In this document: positions 30,809 through 39,966 of the stretch, piece by piece
Layout of the letters: every line of letters starts with the position of its first letter
How positions within the stretch are numbered: the first letter of the stretch is position 1
Assembly (NCBI RefSeq): GCF_030177755.1
Contig: NZ_CP126539.1
Coordinates: 2,194,001-2,258,000, forward strand
Source: Devosia sp. RR2S18
GTDB taxonomy: Bacteria; Pseudomonadota; Alphaproteobacteria; Rhizobiales; Devosiaceae
DNA length: 64,000 nucleotides
Direction: 5' to 3'
Notes under the pieces: model-generated
Told to the model about the DNA's origin: nothing
The model's database searches: none
The model's input: the letters and a program-made list of their open reading frames with translations, nothing else
Position numbers and translations under genes: made by a program

Positions 30809-32355
30809 CCACCGAGCCATTCTACGTCACGACCGCGATTTCCTACCCGAATGGCGCGCCCCATATCGGCCATGCCTACGAGATGATCGCGACTGACGCC
30901 ATCGCCCGTTTCAAGCGGCTGGAGGGTCGCGATGTATTCTTCCTCACCGGCACGGACGAGCATGGCATTAAGATGGTGCAGACGGCCGCCGCGCAAGGCA
31001 TCACGCCGCGTGAACTCGCCGATCGAAATGCGGCCGAGTTCCAGCGGCTCGCGGCCGAGCTCAATATCTCCAATGACGATTTTATCCGCACCACCGAGGA
31101 GCGGCATCACGAGTCTGCTCAGGCGATCTGGAAACGGATGGAGGCCAGCAGCGATGGCGACATCTTCCAGTCCACCTACAAGGGTTGGTACTCGGTGCGC
31201 GATGAGGCCTACTTCGACGAGGATGAGCTGACTGAGCGCGACGGGAAGCGCTTCGCTCCCTCGGGCGCCGAGGTCAGCTGGGTTGAAGAACCGACCTACT
31301 TCTTCCGCCTTTCGGCCTATCAGCAGAAACTGCTCGACCTCTACGAGGCAAATCCAGATTTCATCGCGCCCAAGGAGCGGCGTAACGAGATCATCTCTTT
31401 CGTCAAAGGCGGCCTGCAGGACCTCTCCATCTCACGTACCACTTTTGACTGGGGCATCCCCGTTCCGGATGCGCCCGGGCACGTGATGTATGTGTGGGTC
31501 GACGCGCTCACCAACTACATTACCGGCGTGGGCTTCCCAGACGAGACAAGCGAGCTGTTCAAGAAATTCTGGCCCGCCGACCTCCACGTGATCGGCAAGG
31601 ACATCATCCGCTTCCATACCGTCTATTGGCCAGCCTTCCTGATGAGTGCCGGCCTACCGGTGCAGCATCGCGTCTTCGCTCACGGCTTCTTGACGGTCGA
31701 TGGTCAGAAAATGAGCAAGTCGCTGGGCAACGTTATCGACCCCTTTGAACTCGTCGCCGAGTTCGGCGCCGACCCGGTCCGCTACTTCCTCCTGCGTGAA
31801 GTTTCGTTCGGGCATGACGGCGACTACAGCCGCGAAAAACTGACCAATCGGGTCAATGCCGACCTCGCCAACAACCTTGGCAATCTTGCACAGCGTTCTC
31901 TCAGCATGATCAACAAGAACTGTGGTGGACAGGTGCCACAGTTCGGTGCCGCTTCTGCTGAAGATGAAGCACTCGATCAGGAGGTCGGTGACGCTCTTGC
32001 AGCCGCTCGCAAGGCCATGGATGAGCAGCTTGTCCACGAAGCCGCTGGGGCGATCATCGGGGCCCTGAGCGCCGCCAACAACTACTTTGCCGCCCAAGAG
32101 CCATGGGCACTCAAGAAGACCGACCCAGAGCGCATGGCGTCTGTTCTCTATCGCACCGCTGACACAGTGCGGCGGCTTGCCATTCCCATGCTCGCCTTTG
32201 TTCCAGTCTCAGCGGCACGCCTGCTCGACCAGTTGGCGGTGCCTGAAGCCGAGCGCCTGCTGTCGTTTGCAGAAGAGGCGAACCGCCTAGCACCCGGCAC
32301 TGAATTGCCTGTTCCACAAGGCGTTTTCGCCCGTATTGAGCGTGAGGCGGACTGA
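30805..32355 (+). CDS. metG: Methionyl-tRNA synthetase
   Basis: Charges tRNA-Met. The 516-residue class I enzyme has the HIGH-type motif in [24 protein letters not shown], the KMSKS loop in [17 protein letters not shown] and a helical anticodon domain ending near 510. It belongs to the short type without a C-terminal EMAP-like tRNA-binding domain. The open frame extends upstream to 30676 inside holB, but ATG 30805 overlaps the holB stop in the ATGA manner seen throughout this run. Confidence 0.97.
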   Translation: MTTEPFYVTTAISYPNGAPHIGHAYEMIATDAIARFKRLEGRDVFFLTGTDEHGIKMVQTAAAQGITPRELADRNAAEFQRLAAELNISNDDFIRTTEERHHESAQAIWKRMEASSDGDIFQSTYKGWYSVRDEAYFDEDELTERDGKRFAPSGAEVSWVEEPTYFFRLSAYQQKLLDLYEANPDFIAPKERRNEIISFVKGGLQDLSISRTTFDWGIPVPDAPGHVMYVWVDALTNYITGVGFPDETSELFKKFWPADLHVIGKDIIRFHTVYWPAFLMSAGLPVQHRVFAHGFLTVDGQKMSKSLGNVIDPFELVAEFGADPVRYFLLREVSFGHDGDYSREKLTNRVNADLANNLGNLAQRSLSMINKNCGGQVPQFGAASAEDEALDQEVGDALAAARKAMDEQLVHEAAGAIIGALSAANNYFAAQEPWALKKTDPERMASVLYRTADTVRRLAIPMLAFVPVSAARLLDQLAVPEAERLLSFAEEANRLAPGTELPVPQGVFARIEREAD

Positions 32356-33134
32356 TGTTGATCGACAGTCACTGCCACCTCGACTTCGAGGCTCTGGCCG
32401 CCGATATCGACGGCGTGCTCGCTCGGGCAGACACTGCCGGCGTGAGCGGCATGGTGACGATTTCCACACATGTGGAAAAGTTCTCCACATATGCAGGGCT
32501 GGCGGAACGTTATGCGAACGTCTGGTGCTCGGTCGGTACGCACCCGCATCATGCAGATGAAGAATTGCACATTCAAACGGAAGACCTGGTTCGGCTAAGT
32601 GCCCATCCCCGTTGCGTTGCTATCGGCGAAGCAGGGTTGGATTACTTCTACGACAATGCTCCAAGAGAGGCACAGGCGACGGGCCTGCGTCGGCACATCG
32701 CAGCCTCGCGGATAACCGGTCTTCCACTGGTTATCCACAGCCGGCAGGCTGACGACGACATGGCGAAGATCCTCGAAGAGGAGGCAAGGCAGGGCGCATT
32801 CCCGTTCGTCCTGCACTGCTTTACGGCAGGCGCAGAGCTGGCCGAACGGGCTTTGGCGCTCGGCGGCTATATCTCTTTTTCCGGCATCATCACCTTCCGC
32901 AATGCTGAAGAGATTCGCGAGGTCGCCAAAGCAGTCCCGGCCGACCGCTACCTGGTCGAAACGGATGCGCCCTACCTTGCGCCCACTCCACACCGGGGCC
33001 AGTCCAACGAACCAAGCTTTGTAAGGCACACCGCCGGCAAGGTCGCCGAGGTTCGCGGGATCACGTTGGAGCAGGTCGGAGCGGAGACAACTGCCAATTT
33101 CGCACGGCTCTTCAGCAAGACCGGACTTGCGTAG
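32355..33134 (+). CDS. TatD-family metal-dependent DNase
   Basis: Metal-dependent hydrolase, probably a deoxyribonuclease in repair or quality control. The 259-residue TIM barrel carries all metal ligands: HxH in IDSHCHLDF, Glu in GEAGLDYFYD, His in VIHSRQADDD and HCF, and Asp in VETDAPYLAPTPHRG. It overlaps metG by one base (TGATG). The tmk-holB-metG-tatD order is standard. Confidence 0.93.
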   Translation: MLIDSHCHLDFEALAADIDGVLARADTAGVSGMVTISTHVEKFSTYAGLAERYANVWCSVGTHPHHADEELHIQTEDLVRLSAHPRCVAIGEAGLDYFYDNAPREAQATGLRRHIAASRITGLPLVIHSRQADDDMAKILEEEARQGAFPFVLHCFTAGAELAERALALGGYISFSGIITFRNAEEIREVAKAVPADRYLVETDAPYLAPTPHRGQSNEPSFVRHTAGKVAEVRGITLEQVGAETTANFARLFSKTGLA

Positions 33135-33138
33135 AGCT

Positions 33139-33975
33139 ATGCCGATCGCGCAGCGGATCATTGCGACCATTCTGGGCTGCGGTTCGTCGGGTGGTGTGCC
33201 GCGCATCGGCAATGTTTGGGGCGACTGTGACCCCGATGAGCCAAGAAATCGCCGCCGTCGCTGCGCCTTGTTGCTAGAGGGTTGGAGCGAGGGAAGCGAC
33301 ACACCTACCCGCGTTTTAATCGACACCGGCCCCGATCTTCGCCAGCAGATGCTCGACGCCGAAGTGGACCGCGTAGAGGCAGTGCTCTATACGCACGCCC
33401 ATGCCGATCACATCCATGGCATAGATGACCTGCGTGTCCTGGCCCTGCACAACCGCAAACGGGTGGACGTCTATTTCGACCCGGAGACTGGGGCGCGGCT
33501 GCATGAAGCCTTCCGCTATTGCTTTGTTTCCCCGCCAGGCAGCGACTATCCCCCCATCCTCAATGGCCATCAGATCAGTCCTGGTCAGGAGCTTGTGATA
33601 GACGGGCCGGGGGGCATAATCCATACTACAGTGTTCGAGCAGACCCATGGTCAGATCACCTCGCTCGGATTTCGAGTAGCAGATTTTGCTTACTCAGTGG
33701 ACCTTTCAGGCTTTCCCGATCAGTCGATCAGTGCACTGCAAGGGTTGTCGCTCTGGGTTCTGGATTGTCTTCGCCCAACTCCGCACCCGAGTCATCTCAG
33801 CCTGCCTGAGGCACTGGACTGGATAGAGAAAGTGCAACCGCGAAGCGCCGTGCTCACCGACATGCACATCGACCTCGATTACAACCGGCTCGAGGCAGAA
33901 ACACCGGAGCACATAACTCCGGCGTTCGACGGCATGCAGATCGACGTTGTGGCGGGCAAGGTGCTGAACCGCTGA
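33139..33975 (+). CDS. MBL-fold metallohydrolase, PhnP-like
   Basis: Probable phosphodiesterase of the metallo-beta-lactamase fold. The 278 residues show GCGSSGGVPRIGNVWGDCDP near the start (the PhnP-type opening), the metal motif THAHADHIHGIDDLR near 78, FEQTHGQITSLGFRVADFAYSVDLSGFPD and a terminal ILTDMHIDLDYN histidine. ATG 33139 is used; an in-frame TTG at 33127 would overlap tatD. It is the last backbone gene before the F420 cassette, whose last gene ends two bases away on the other strand. Confidence 0.87.
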   Translation: MPIAQRIIATILGCGSSGGVPRIGNVWGDCDPDEPRNRRRRCALLLEGWSEGSDTPTRVLIDTGPDLRQQMLDAEVDRVEAVLYTHAHADHIHGIDDLRVLALHNRKRVDVYFDPETGARLHEAFRYCFVSPPGSDYPPILNGHQISPGQELVIDGPGGIIHTTVFEQTHGQITSLGFRVADFAYSVDLSGFPDQSISALQGLSLWVLDCLRPTPHPSHLSLPEALDWIEKVQPRSAVLTDMHIDLDYNRLEAETPEHITPAFDGMQIDVVAGKVLNR

Positions 33976-33977
33976 GA

Positions 33978-34979
33978 TCAGCGGAACGCGGGGATTACAT
34001 GCCGACCGTAATTGGCGATAATTTCTTCCTCGTCGCCGCTATCGAGATAGATGTTGAACTGGGTAACGCCAGCATCCTTGAGCGCATGCATTTTGGCAAT
34101 GTGGTCGTCGGGCTCTCCCAGCACACAGAAGTTCTCGACCACATCTGGCGTTATGAAGTCCAGAAACGGGTTGTCCGACTGGCCGTGCTTTGAATAGTCG
34201 TAGCCCCGACGCTTCTCGATGTAGCTGGTAAGGCTCTTGGGGATTTGGTCGTTGTCGGCGCCATATTTTTCGACGATGTCGGCCACGTGGTTGCCAACCA
34301 TGGCTGGGAACCACTTGGTAGCTTCAACGGCCCGCGCCTTGTCGCCGAAATAGGCTGGTGCGGCCGCCATCGAGCGGTAATTGCTCATGTTCCGGCCAGC
34401 AGCCTTGCCTGCATCCAGGCACTGATCGGTAAACCACTTGCAGAGGCCGGGATCGGCCAGCTGCAGCACGACACCATCAGCGTGCTCACCCGCTGTTTTC
34501 AGCGCCAGAGGACCATAAGCCGCGATCCAACTGGGCATCTCGTGGCCCACTGCCCAAGGAAACTTTACCGGTTCGGCGACATCGCCATAGGTGACTTCTT
34601 CACCGCGAACCATGGCCTGGGTCTTGTGGATGAACTCGGCGACACGGGCCAGCGTAGCAGGCTTTTTGCCCATGACGCGGCGCGAACTGTCACCACGACC
34701 GACAGCAAGATCGAAGCGGCCGCCGCTCTGCTTGGAGAGAGAGCCAAAGATGGAAGCCGCGACTGACCAGTCCCGCACGTCGGGATTGGTCACCAGCGGA
34801 CCGAACCGCATGGTATTCGTGTTTTCCATGCACATGGCGATTGCGGCGTAGCAATCGCGCCAGAGGATATGGGAGTCGTAGAACCAGCAATAGCTAAACC
34901 CCGCATATTCTGCCGCACGAACCAGGTACCTTGCCCGCTCCGCCTCAACGAAGCCCTTGAACGTGATGCCGAATTCCAT
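33978..34979 (-). CDS. Luciferase-like F420-dependent oxidoreductase (TIGR03842-type)
   Basis: TIM-barrel LLM-class oxidoreductase expected to use F420 rather than FMN. The 333 residues begin MEFGITFKGFVEAERARYLVRAAEYAGFSYCWFYDSHILW and include GRFDLAVGRGDSSRRVMGKKPA and YGPLALKTAGEHADGVVLQLADP, the pattern I associate with the CPS_4043/TIGR03842 group. Substrate unknown. ATG 34979 has GGAGGGCGGC just upstream. It is the last gene of the F420 cassette, 74 bases behind the ABC ATPase gene; that gap has its own palindrome, so it may also have its own promoter. Confidence 0.84.
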   Translation of the reverse strand: MEFGITFKGFVEAERARYLVRAAEYAGFSYCWFYDSHILWRDCYAAIAMCMENTNTMRFGPLVTNPDVRDWSVAASIFGSLSKQSGGRFDLAVGRGDSSRRVMGKKPATLARVAEFIHKTQAMVRGEEVTYGDVAEPVKFPWAVGHEMPSWIAAYGPLALKTAGEHADGVVLQLADPGLCKWFTDQCLDAGKAAGRNMSNYRSMAAAPAYFGDKARAVEATKWFPAMVGNHVADIVEKYGADNDQIPKSLTSYIEKRRGYDYSKHGQSDNPFLDFITPDVVENFCVLGEPDDHIAKMHALKDAGVTQFNIYLDSGDEEEIIANYGRHVIPAFR

Positions 34980-35010
34980 GCCGCCCTCCGCTGGTTGGCT
35001 GCTGCAAAAA

Positions 35011-35028
35011 TTTGACCAGCCGATCAAA
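35011..35028. promoter_or_regulatory. palindromic operator in front of the LLM oxidoreductase
   Basis: TTTGACCA-GC-CGATCAAA, matching the palindrome at 39722-39741 in 15 of the 16 arm positions when both are aligned except for the inner CG/TG and A/G differences; both fit TTTGACCA-N2-(T/C)G(G/A)TCAAA. It is embedded in a wider inverted repeat AAAAATTTGA...TCAAATTTTT (35006-35033). Probably a binding site of the same unknown dimeric regulator. Confidence 0.6.
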
Positions 35029-35053
35029 TTTTTGGGCGGAGGCTAAAGGATTG

Positions 35054-35863
35054 TCAATTGCTATTCTGCTGACCATCGGGCGAAAGCAAGTCATAGGCGA
35101 TGATGGGCCGGCCAGTTGTAGGGTGGCGCAGTAAGCTTGCGGACACGTCGTAGACACTGTTCAGCCGGGCAGGGGTGAGGACCGCCTCCGGAGCGCCCGT
35201 GGCTATCACGCGTCCCCTATTCATTAAGACAAGATCGTCGCAGAACCCTGCTGCCAAGTTGAGGTCGTGCAGGGCAATCAGCACCGTCATGCCCTCTGCA
35301 GCCTTCTCCCTGAGGAGTTGAAGGACGGATAGTTGTGCCTGTACGTCAAGGTGGTTGGTGGGCTCGTCTAGGATCAGCAACTGCGGCTGCTGCACAAGTG
35401 CGCGGGCGATATGCAAGCGTTGCTGCTCTCCGCCGGAGAGGGTCGAGAAGTCGCGTTCAGCGAAACGCGACATGCTCACGGCACTGATTGCTGCCGACGC
35501 CAGTTCCCCGTCGTCCGGTGAGGGGACGGACTGCCAGATGGATTGAAACGGTATGCGCCCGAGCAGCACCACCTCACGGGCAGACAGGTGGACGTCGGCG
35601 CTGTGGGATTGCTCGACGAAGGCCGCCATTTGGGCACGGTCTCTCCGCGACATAGCGAGAAGGTCGATACCGGCATAAAGAATCGTGCCCGCAGCGATGC
35701 TTGTGAGCCCAAGCATCGCCCTCATGAGCGTCGACTTACCGGCTCCGTTCGGTCCCAGCAAGCCAGTCACTTTTCCCGTCCGCATGTCCAACGAGATATC
35801 CTCGATGAGGGCTTTGCCTCCAACTCGAACTGTCAAATTGCGGATTATCAGGTTCCCGCTCAT
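35054..35863 (-). CDS. ABC importer ATPase, proposed F420-0 (BtuD/FecE type)
   Basis: Energises the importer encoded by the next two genes. The 269 residues contain Walker A LLGPNGAGKSTLMRA near 36, Q-loop AAFVEQSHSADVHLSAREVVLLGR, signature LSGGEQQRLHIARAL near 140, Walker B LLILDEPTNHLD near 162 and the switch His in IALHDLNLAAGFCDD. By sequence alone it is a FecE/BtuD-like type II importer ATPase. Assignment to F420-0 comes from its place between cofE and F420 enzymes, as in the cassette described by the TIGR03873 model. Its start overlaps the permease stop by four bases. Confidence 0.82.
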   Translation of the reverse strand: MSGNLIIRNLTVRVGGKALIEDISLDMRTGKVTGLLGPNGAGKSTLMRAMLGLTSIAAGTILYAGIDLLAMSRRDRAQMAAFVEQSHSADVHLSAREVVLLGRIPFQSIWQSVPSPDDGELASAAISAVSMSRFAERDFSTLSGGEQQRLHIARALVQQPQLLILDEPTNHLDVQAQLSVLQLLREKAAEGMTVLIALHDLNLAAGFCDDLVLMNRGRVIATGAPEAVLTPARLNSVYDVSASLLRHPTTGRPIIAYDLLSPDGQQNSN

Positions 35864-36876
35864 GTCATGCGCCTATAACGCAGCAGCACCAGGAGGAAGA
35901 TGGGAGCGCCCACAAGGGCGGTGATGATGCCCACCGGAAGTTCTCGCGGCTCGAAGAGGGTGCGAGCGGCAGTATCGGTCCATACCATGAACACAGCGCC
36001 CGTCAGCATTGTAAGCGGGAGCAAGGTACGATGCCGGCTGCCGGTAGCAAGGCGTACAACATGGGGAATGACGAGCCCGACAAAGCCAATGGCGCCGCCG
36101 ATCGAAACCAATATTCCCGTCAGCAAAGCCGTAGTGCCCAGCACGAGCCAGCGCAAACGAGCGACGTCGACGCCCAGAGCAGCAGCGGCTGTGTCGCCGA
36201 AGGCGAATGCGTCCAGTGAGCGCGCTGCCAGGCAAACTGGAAGCCCGAGGACCGCGATTGCCCCCATTGCCAGAAGCGCATCCGTCCAGAGAACACCGCT
36301 GAGCGAACCCAAGAGCCAGCTCAGGATTTCTCGATACGAGTCCCCTGTTGCTGACCAGAAGATCAAAAGCGAGGTCGCCGCAGCGGCAAGCGAGGACACC
36401 GCGATGCCCGCGAGAATGGCGCGCGCAGGCGTTGCGCCTCCCAAAAGTCGCGTAATGAGCAGTGTCAACGTAATAGCGGCGAAGGCGCCAAGAAAGGCGC
36501 CGAACGGCATCAGCAAGGCTGCGCCGAGCAGAAGAAAGCTGACCGCACCCAGGGAGGCACCCGATGAAAGCCCAAGCAGATAGGGGTCCGCTAGTGGATT
36601 GCGGGTCAGGGCCTGCATGGCGGCACCGCAGAGCGCGAGGCCCGCACCAACAGCCGCTGCAACAAGCACTCTTGGCAAACGCAGTTCCCAGATGATGGCT
36701 TGGCGCAAGTTTGAGGCAGCGTCGACCTGCACCAGTCCGAGACGATGGACAATGGTGGTCCACACTTCACCTGGCGCAATATCGGCGGGGCCGACAGTCA
36801 CGGCGATGGTCATGCTCGACAGCAGGGATAACCACAAGGCAGGGAACGCAAGCGCACGGGAGCGCGCTAGGTTCAT
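35860..36876 (-). CDS. ABC importer permease, proposed F420-0 (BtuC/FecCD type)
   Basis: Inner-membrane channel subunit with about nine to ten helices over 338 residues. FecCD landmarks: LRLPRVLVAAAVGAGLALCGAAMQALTRNPLADPYLLGLSSGASLGAV near 65-115 and FVGLVIPHVVRLATGSRHRTLLPLTMLTGA near 265-295, the coupling region, followed by ELPVGIITALVGAPIFLLVLLRY. The family usually carries cobalamin, haem or ferric siderophores. Here the operon context points to the deazaflavin F420-0 (cf. TIGR03869). It overlaps both neighbouring transporter genes by four bases. Confidence 0.82.
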   Translation of the reverse strand: MNLARSRALAFPALWLSLLSSMTIAVTVGPADIAPGEVWTTIVHRLGLVQVDAASNLRQAIIWELRLPRVLVAAAVGAGLALCGAAMQALTRNPLADPYLLGLSSGASLGAVSFLLLGAALLMPFGAFLGAFAAITLTLLITRLLGGATPARAILAGIAVSSLAAAATSLLIFWSATGDSYREILSWLLGSLSGVLWTDALLAMGAIAVLGLPVCLAARSLDAFAFGDTAAAALGVDVARLRWLVLGTTALLTGILVSIGGAIGFVGLVIPHVVRLATGSRHRTLLPLTMLTGAVFMVWTDTAARTLFEPRELPVGIITALVGAPIFLLVLLRYRRMT

Positions 36877-37817
36877 TGTTCGAACGTCAGCTGGTCTAGC
36901 TGCTGCGCCATGTCAGCGGCAGCTCCGACATTGCGTACTCCGGCTTCGGAAGCAGGAAATGGAACCACCAGGTAGCGCTGGTTCGCCACTGCCGAGAGTT
37001 GGCTGGTAACCGGATTTTCTGCCAGCAAGCGTCTCTTCTGCTCCGCGGAGTTCCATTCGGAATCCACCAGAACAATGACGTCTGGGTCAGCATCGACGAC
37101 CGTTTCCCAACTGGCCGAAATCCAGGACTCGTCTGTTCCGTCAAAGATGTTTTCTAAACCGACAGTCTCAAAAATCATCTGAGGCGCACCGTTTCCAGCG
37201 CCCACATAAGGGGTTTTCGTGCCGGAAGAGTACCAGAGCGCTGTCAGGCCTCGCTCGTCTAGTTCAATAGAGTCCAGTTCGGTGCGCAGTTGGTTCGTCA
37301 GCCCGGCCGCAGCCTCGGTGACTCCGAAGATGTCGCCGATTTCTTCGATCTGGCTGAACAATGCTTCAAAGGTGAGCTTCTCTGGCGTGTGGGAGCGACA
37401 CGCTGCAGGCGAAACATAGCTATCGATTCCCAAAGTCGTGAGTGTCTGCCGCTCACCCGCACCATCGGCGGAGAAATTGCTTTCCCAGCCGCCGTAGATA
37501 AAGTCGGGCTCCAGCTCAAGCACTACCTCCTGCGAGGGCAGCTTCTCTGAGATCACCGGGATCGCCGATGCTGCTTCCGCCCATCTTGTAGGTACCGGCG
37601 CATCCAGGAAAGCAAGGCCGATCATCCGATCTTCCAGGCCGAGGGCAAGCAGCAGCTCGGCGGATGTCGACTTAATCGCTACCACCCGTTCGGGTGGGGC
37701 CTCGAAGATCACCTCCATTCCGCAGTTCTGCACAGCCAGCGGGTAGGTTTCCTGAGCGCGGGAAACGCCGGGAGAGGCAAGGAGGAGGGCGAGTGCTACA
37801 GCGATTACGGAGCGCAT
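36873..37817 (-). CDS. Periplasmic substrate-binding protein, proposed F420-0
   Basis: 314 residues with a signal peptide (MRSVIAVALALLLASPGVSRAQ). The mature part has the type III (FecB/BtuF) pattern: APPERVVAIKSTSAELLLALGLEDRMIGLAF, then LEPDFIYGGWESNF, a bridging helix around 155-180, and DADPDVIVLVDSEWNSAEQKRR. It lacks a lipobox, so it should be free in the periplasm. The ligand is not visible from sequence; the gene sits three bases behind cofE, and the arrangement fits the TIGR03868 proposal of an F420-0 binding protein. A siderophore or cobalamin ligand remains the alternative. Confidence 0.78.
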   Translation of the reverse strand: MRSVIAVALALLLASPGVSRAQETYPLAVQNCGMEVIFEAPPERVVAIKSTSAELLLALGLEDRMIGLAFLDAPVPTRWAEAASAIPVISEKLPSQEVVLELEPDFIYGGWESNFSADGAGERQTLTTLGIDSYVSPAACRSHTPEKLTFEALFSQIEEIGDIFGVTEAAAGLTNQLRTELDSIELDERGLTALWYSSGTKTPYVGAGNGAPQMIFETVGLENIFDGTDESWISASWETVVDADPDVIVLVDSEWNSAEQKRRLLAENPVTSQLSAVANQRYLVVPFPASEAGVRNVGAAADMAQQLDQLTFEQ

Positions 37818-37820
37818 AAC

Positions 37821-38654
37821 TTAGTCCTGTTGCTGCTTTTGCCGTTTCGGCTCTGCATGGCCGTCTCGAAGTTCCGCAAGCGCCGCTTCATAGCCGAGCC
37901 GGTAGGCTTCGGCGGAGCCGAAACGAAACATATCGTCATCTACGGAGCGAACCAGAGTACGTGCTCCAGGCGCGTCCAAGTCGGCCACGAGGCGCGACAA
38001 TCCGCGCACCACGGCGACAGGGATGTTGCTCGCTTTGCCCTTCACCAGATCGGCAGCGCCAGCCAGTTCATCGGCCAACACAGTTACGGTGACCTGAAGC
38101 GGACGACCGTTGGCGTCCGCGCCACCACGCAGGTCATCTGTGACGGTCAAGCCGGCGGCCCCGATGGCAACGTCGGTTTGTCCGACGCGCCATGGTCGCC
38201 CAAATGTATCAGTTATGATAACGCCAATGCGGACGCTTAATTTGTGCCTCAGGCCCTCACAGAGGTACCGGGCAGACAAGTCGGGATCTTCTGGCAGCCG
38301 CAGTGCCACGCCATCGGGGACATTGCTCGTGTCAATTCCAGCAGCTGCCATGATGAGGCCGTGCCGCGTCTCCACTATTTGAGTCACGCCCCCTGGGTGC
38401 ACGCGTTCAGCAACGATCCGGACGGTGTCTTGGGCGATCGCCTTCTCACGTTCTGCCGCGGGTACCTGACGGCCTTCACTCTTAGAAATTATCTTGCTGG
38501 TTACGACAAGAATATCTCCGTCCCGCAGCATGAACTCAGGATCTTCTGCCGCCTGCGCATCGATCGCTTCAACGAGCAGACCTATGAGATCATCACCCGG
38601 CCCGATTTCTGGAAGGCCGGTAACGCCCCAGATGCTATATCGCGGAATTGGCAT
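37821..38654 (-). CDS. cofE: Coenzyme F420-0:L-glutamate ligase
   Basis: GTP-dependent enzyme that adds gamma-linked glutamates to F420-0, making F420. The 277 residues show the family core: [17 protein letters not shown] near 44-60, [17 protein letters not shown] near 98, [24 protein letters not shown] near 145 and [23 protein letters not shown] near 205. It is the stand-alone form; the nitroreductase-like FbiB extension of mycobacteria is absent. The ATG has GGAGG upstream. It follows the glucose-6-phosphate dehydrogenase gene by 30 bases and precedes the binding protein by three. No other F420-synthesis gene (cofC, cofD, cofG/H) is in the window. Confidence 0.93.
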   Translation of the reverse strand: MPIPRYSIWGVTGLPEIGPGDDLIGLLVEAIDAQAAEDPEFMLRDGDILVVTSKIISKSEGRQVPAAEREKAIAQDTVRIVAERVHPGGVTQIVETRHGLIMAAAGIDTSNVPDGVALRLPEDPDLSARYLCEGLRHKLSVRIGVIITDTFGRPWRVGQTDVAIGAAGLTVTDDLRGGADANGRPLQVTVTVLADELAGAADLVKGKASNIPVAVVRGLSRLVADLDAPGARTLVRSVDDDMFRFGSAEAYRLGYEAALAELRDGHAEPKRQKQQQD

Positions 38655-38684
38655 CGAGGTCCTCCTCTAAAGCAGGGGCAGGGG

Positions 38685-39683
38685 CTATTGCAGCTTTCTC
38701 AGCCGCGGCAGAATCTCCTTGGCATAGAGATCGATGAAGCGGCTCTGATCGTCACCGGGCGCATGAAAGACCAGGTGGTCGAACCCATAATCAATATAGG
38801 CCCTGATGGCCTCGACATGCTCATCGGGGTCGCTCGACACGATCCATCGCTTGGCGATCCTCTCGATGGGCAGTTGGGCGGCCAGTCGCTCCATTTCCTC
38901 TGGATCTTCAACCGAGTGCTTCTCTTCAGCTGTCAGGGACAGCGCAGCCCAGCCGCGGGTATTCTCCATCGCCTGATGAGCATCGGGGTCGAATGACACC
39001 TTCACTTCGATCATGCGCTCGAACGGTTTGGATGCAAGCTGCGATTCTGCGCGCCCAGCAGCAACGTTGGGCAGCAGCGTCTCAGTATAGAGCTCCTGGC
39101 CTTTGCCCGACGTACAGATGAAACCATCTCCAGCACGTCCGGCATATTTCGCGTTGAGGGGCCCGGCGCCGGCGATATAGATTGGCACCATCTCGTCGGG
39201 CTTATCGTAGATCGTGGCATTCTGCGTTTTGTAGAATTCCCCCTCGAACGTTACGCGATCTTCGCTCCAGAGCTTACGAACGAGCTGGACCGCTTCCCGC
39301 AGGCGAGCCGATCTTTCCTTGAGCTCAGGCCACACCATGCCGGTTGACGGTACTTCGTTGAGGGACTCGCCCGTACCAACGCCGAGAATGACTCGGCGCG
39401 GAAACATGGCGCCGAGCGTTCCAAAGGCGTGCGCCACAACCGAGGGATGCAACCGGAAAGTTGGTGTGAGCACCGATGTACCAAGAACAACATTGCTGGT
39501 CCGTGCGAGAACCGCAGCCATCCATGCGGGCGCGAATGGTGCATGACCATCGGTGTGCTTCCAGGGCTGGAAGTGATCGCTCACAAAAACGGAGTCGAAG
39601 CCAGCTTGCTCTGCCTGCACAGCAAAGTTGAGTAGTTCAGTTGGGGCAAACTGCTCTGCCGATGCCTTGTAGCCCAAGCGCAC
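38685..39683 (-). CDS. fgd: F420-dependent glucose-6-phosphate dehydrogenase
   Basis: Oxidises glucose 6-phosphate and reduces F420 to F420H2. The 332 residues follow mycobacterial FGD1 closely: [12 protein letters not shown] at the start, catalytic His and Trp in [10 protein letters not shown] (His37, Trp41), catalytic Glu in [11 protein letters not shown], and the phosphate-contacting Lys/Lys/Arg equivalents in [22 protein letters not shown] and [13 protein letters not shown]. The frame is open up to 39749, but GTG 39683 with GGAGG five bases upstream begins exactly where family members do. It is the first gene of the cassette; a palindrome lies 39 bases upstream. Rare outside Actinobacteria, so transfer is likely. 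Confidence 0.93.
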   Translation of the reverse strand: MRLGYKASAEQFAPTELLNFAVQAEQAGFDSVFVSDHFQPWKHTDGHAPFAPAWMAAVLARTSNVVLGTSVLTPTFRLHPSVVAHAFGTLGAMFPRRVILGVGTGESLNEVPSTGMVWPELKERSARLREAVQLVRKLWSEDRVTFEGEFYKTQNATIYDKPDEMVPIYIAGAGPLNAKYAGRAGDGFICTSGKGQELYTETLLPNVAAGRAESQLASKPFERMIEVKVSFDPDAHQAMENTRGWAALSLTAEEKHSVEDPEEMERLAAQLPIERIAKRWIVSSDPDEHVEAIRAYIDYGFDHLVFHAPGDDQSRFIDLYAKEILPRLRKLQ

Positions 39684-39721
39684 GATGACCTCCGCTGATA
39701 TCCTCTGGACAGCAGGCCTAG

Positions 39722-39741
39722 TTTTGACCAACTGGTCAAAA
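39722..39741. promoter_or_regulatory. palindromic operator in front of fgd
   Basis: TTTTGACCA-AC-TGGTCAAAA, a perfect inverted repeat with 9-base arms, 39 bases before the fgd start codon and placed where a repressor would cover the promoter. The same core recurs at 35011-35028 in front of the last cassette gene. It is typical of a dimeric HTH regulator of the TetR or GntR kind; none is encoded nearby. Confidence 0.7.
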
Positions 39742-39966
39742 AAGTCCATGCAGAACCGCTATGATGGCGGACAACAACCCCCAAGCTTAACCAGGATGTG
39801 CTTACAAGTTCCATAATATATATTACGCGAATGGCGGAGCTGGTGATCCGTCTCGTCCCTCCCTCCTCCTGTTCCGTTGTGTGCATCCATAGGAAGTGGC
39901 TGGTCTGGCAGACGCTTGCTGCTAACCTCATCGTGCAAGGCAATTCGAATCCAGTGGAGGCTTTCC

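Noticed and set aside
34980..35053. Part of a broken regulator gene in the F420 cassette
   Set aside because: The gap is only 74 bases and consists of a palindrome and a ribosome binding site; no coding remnant.
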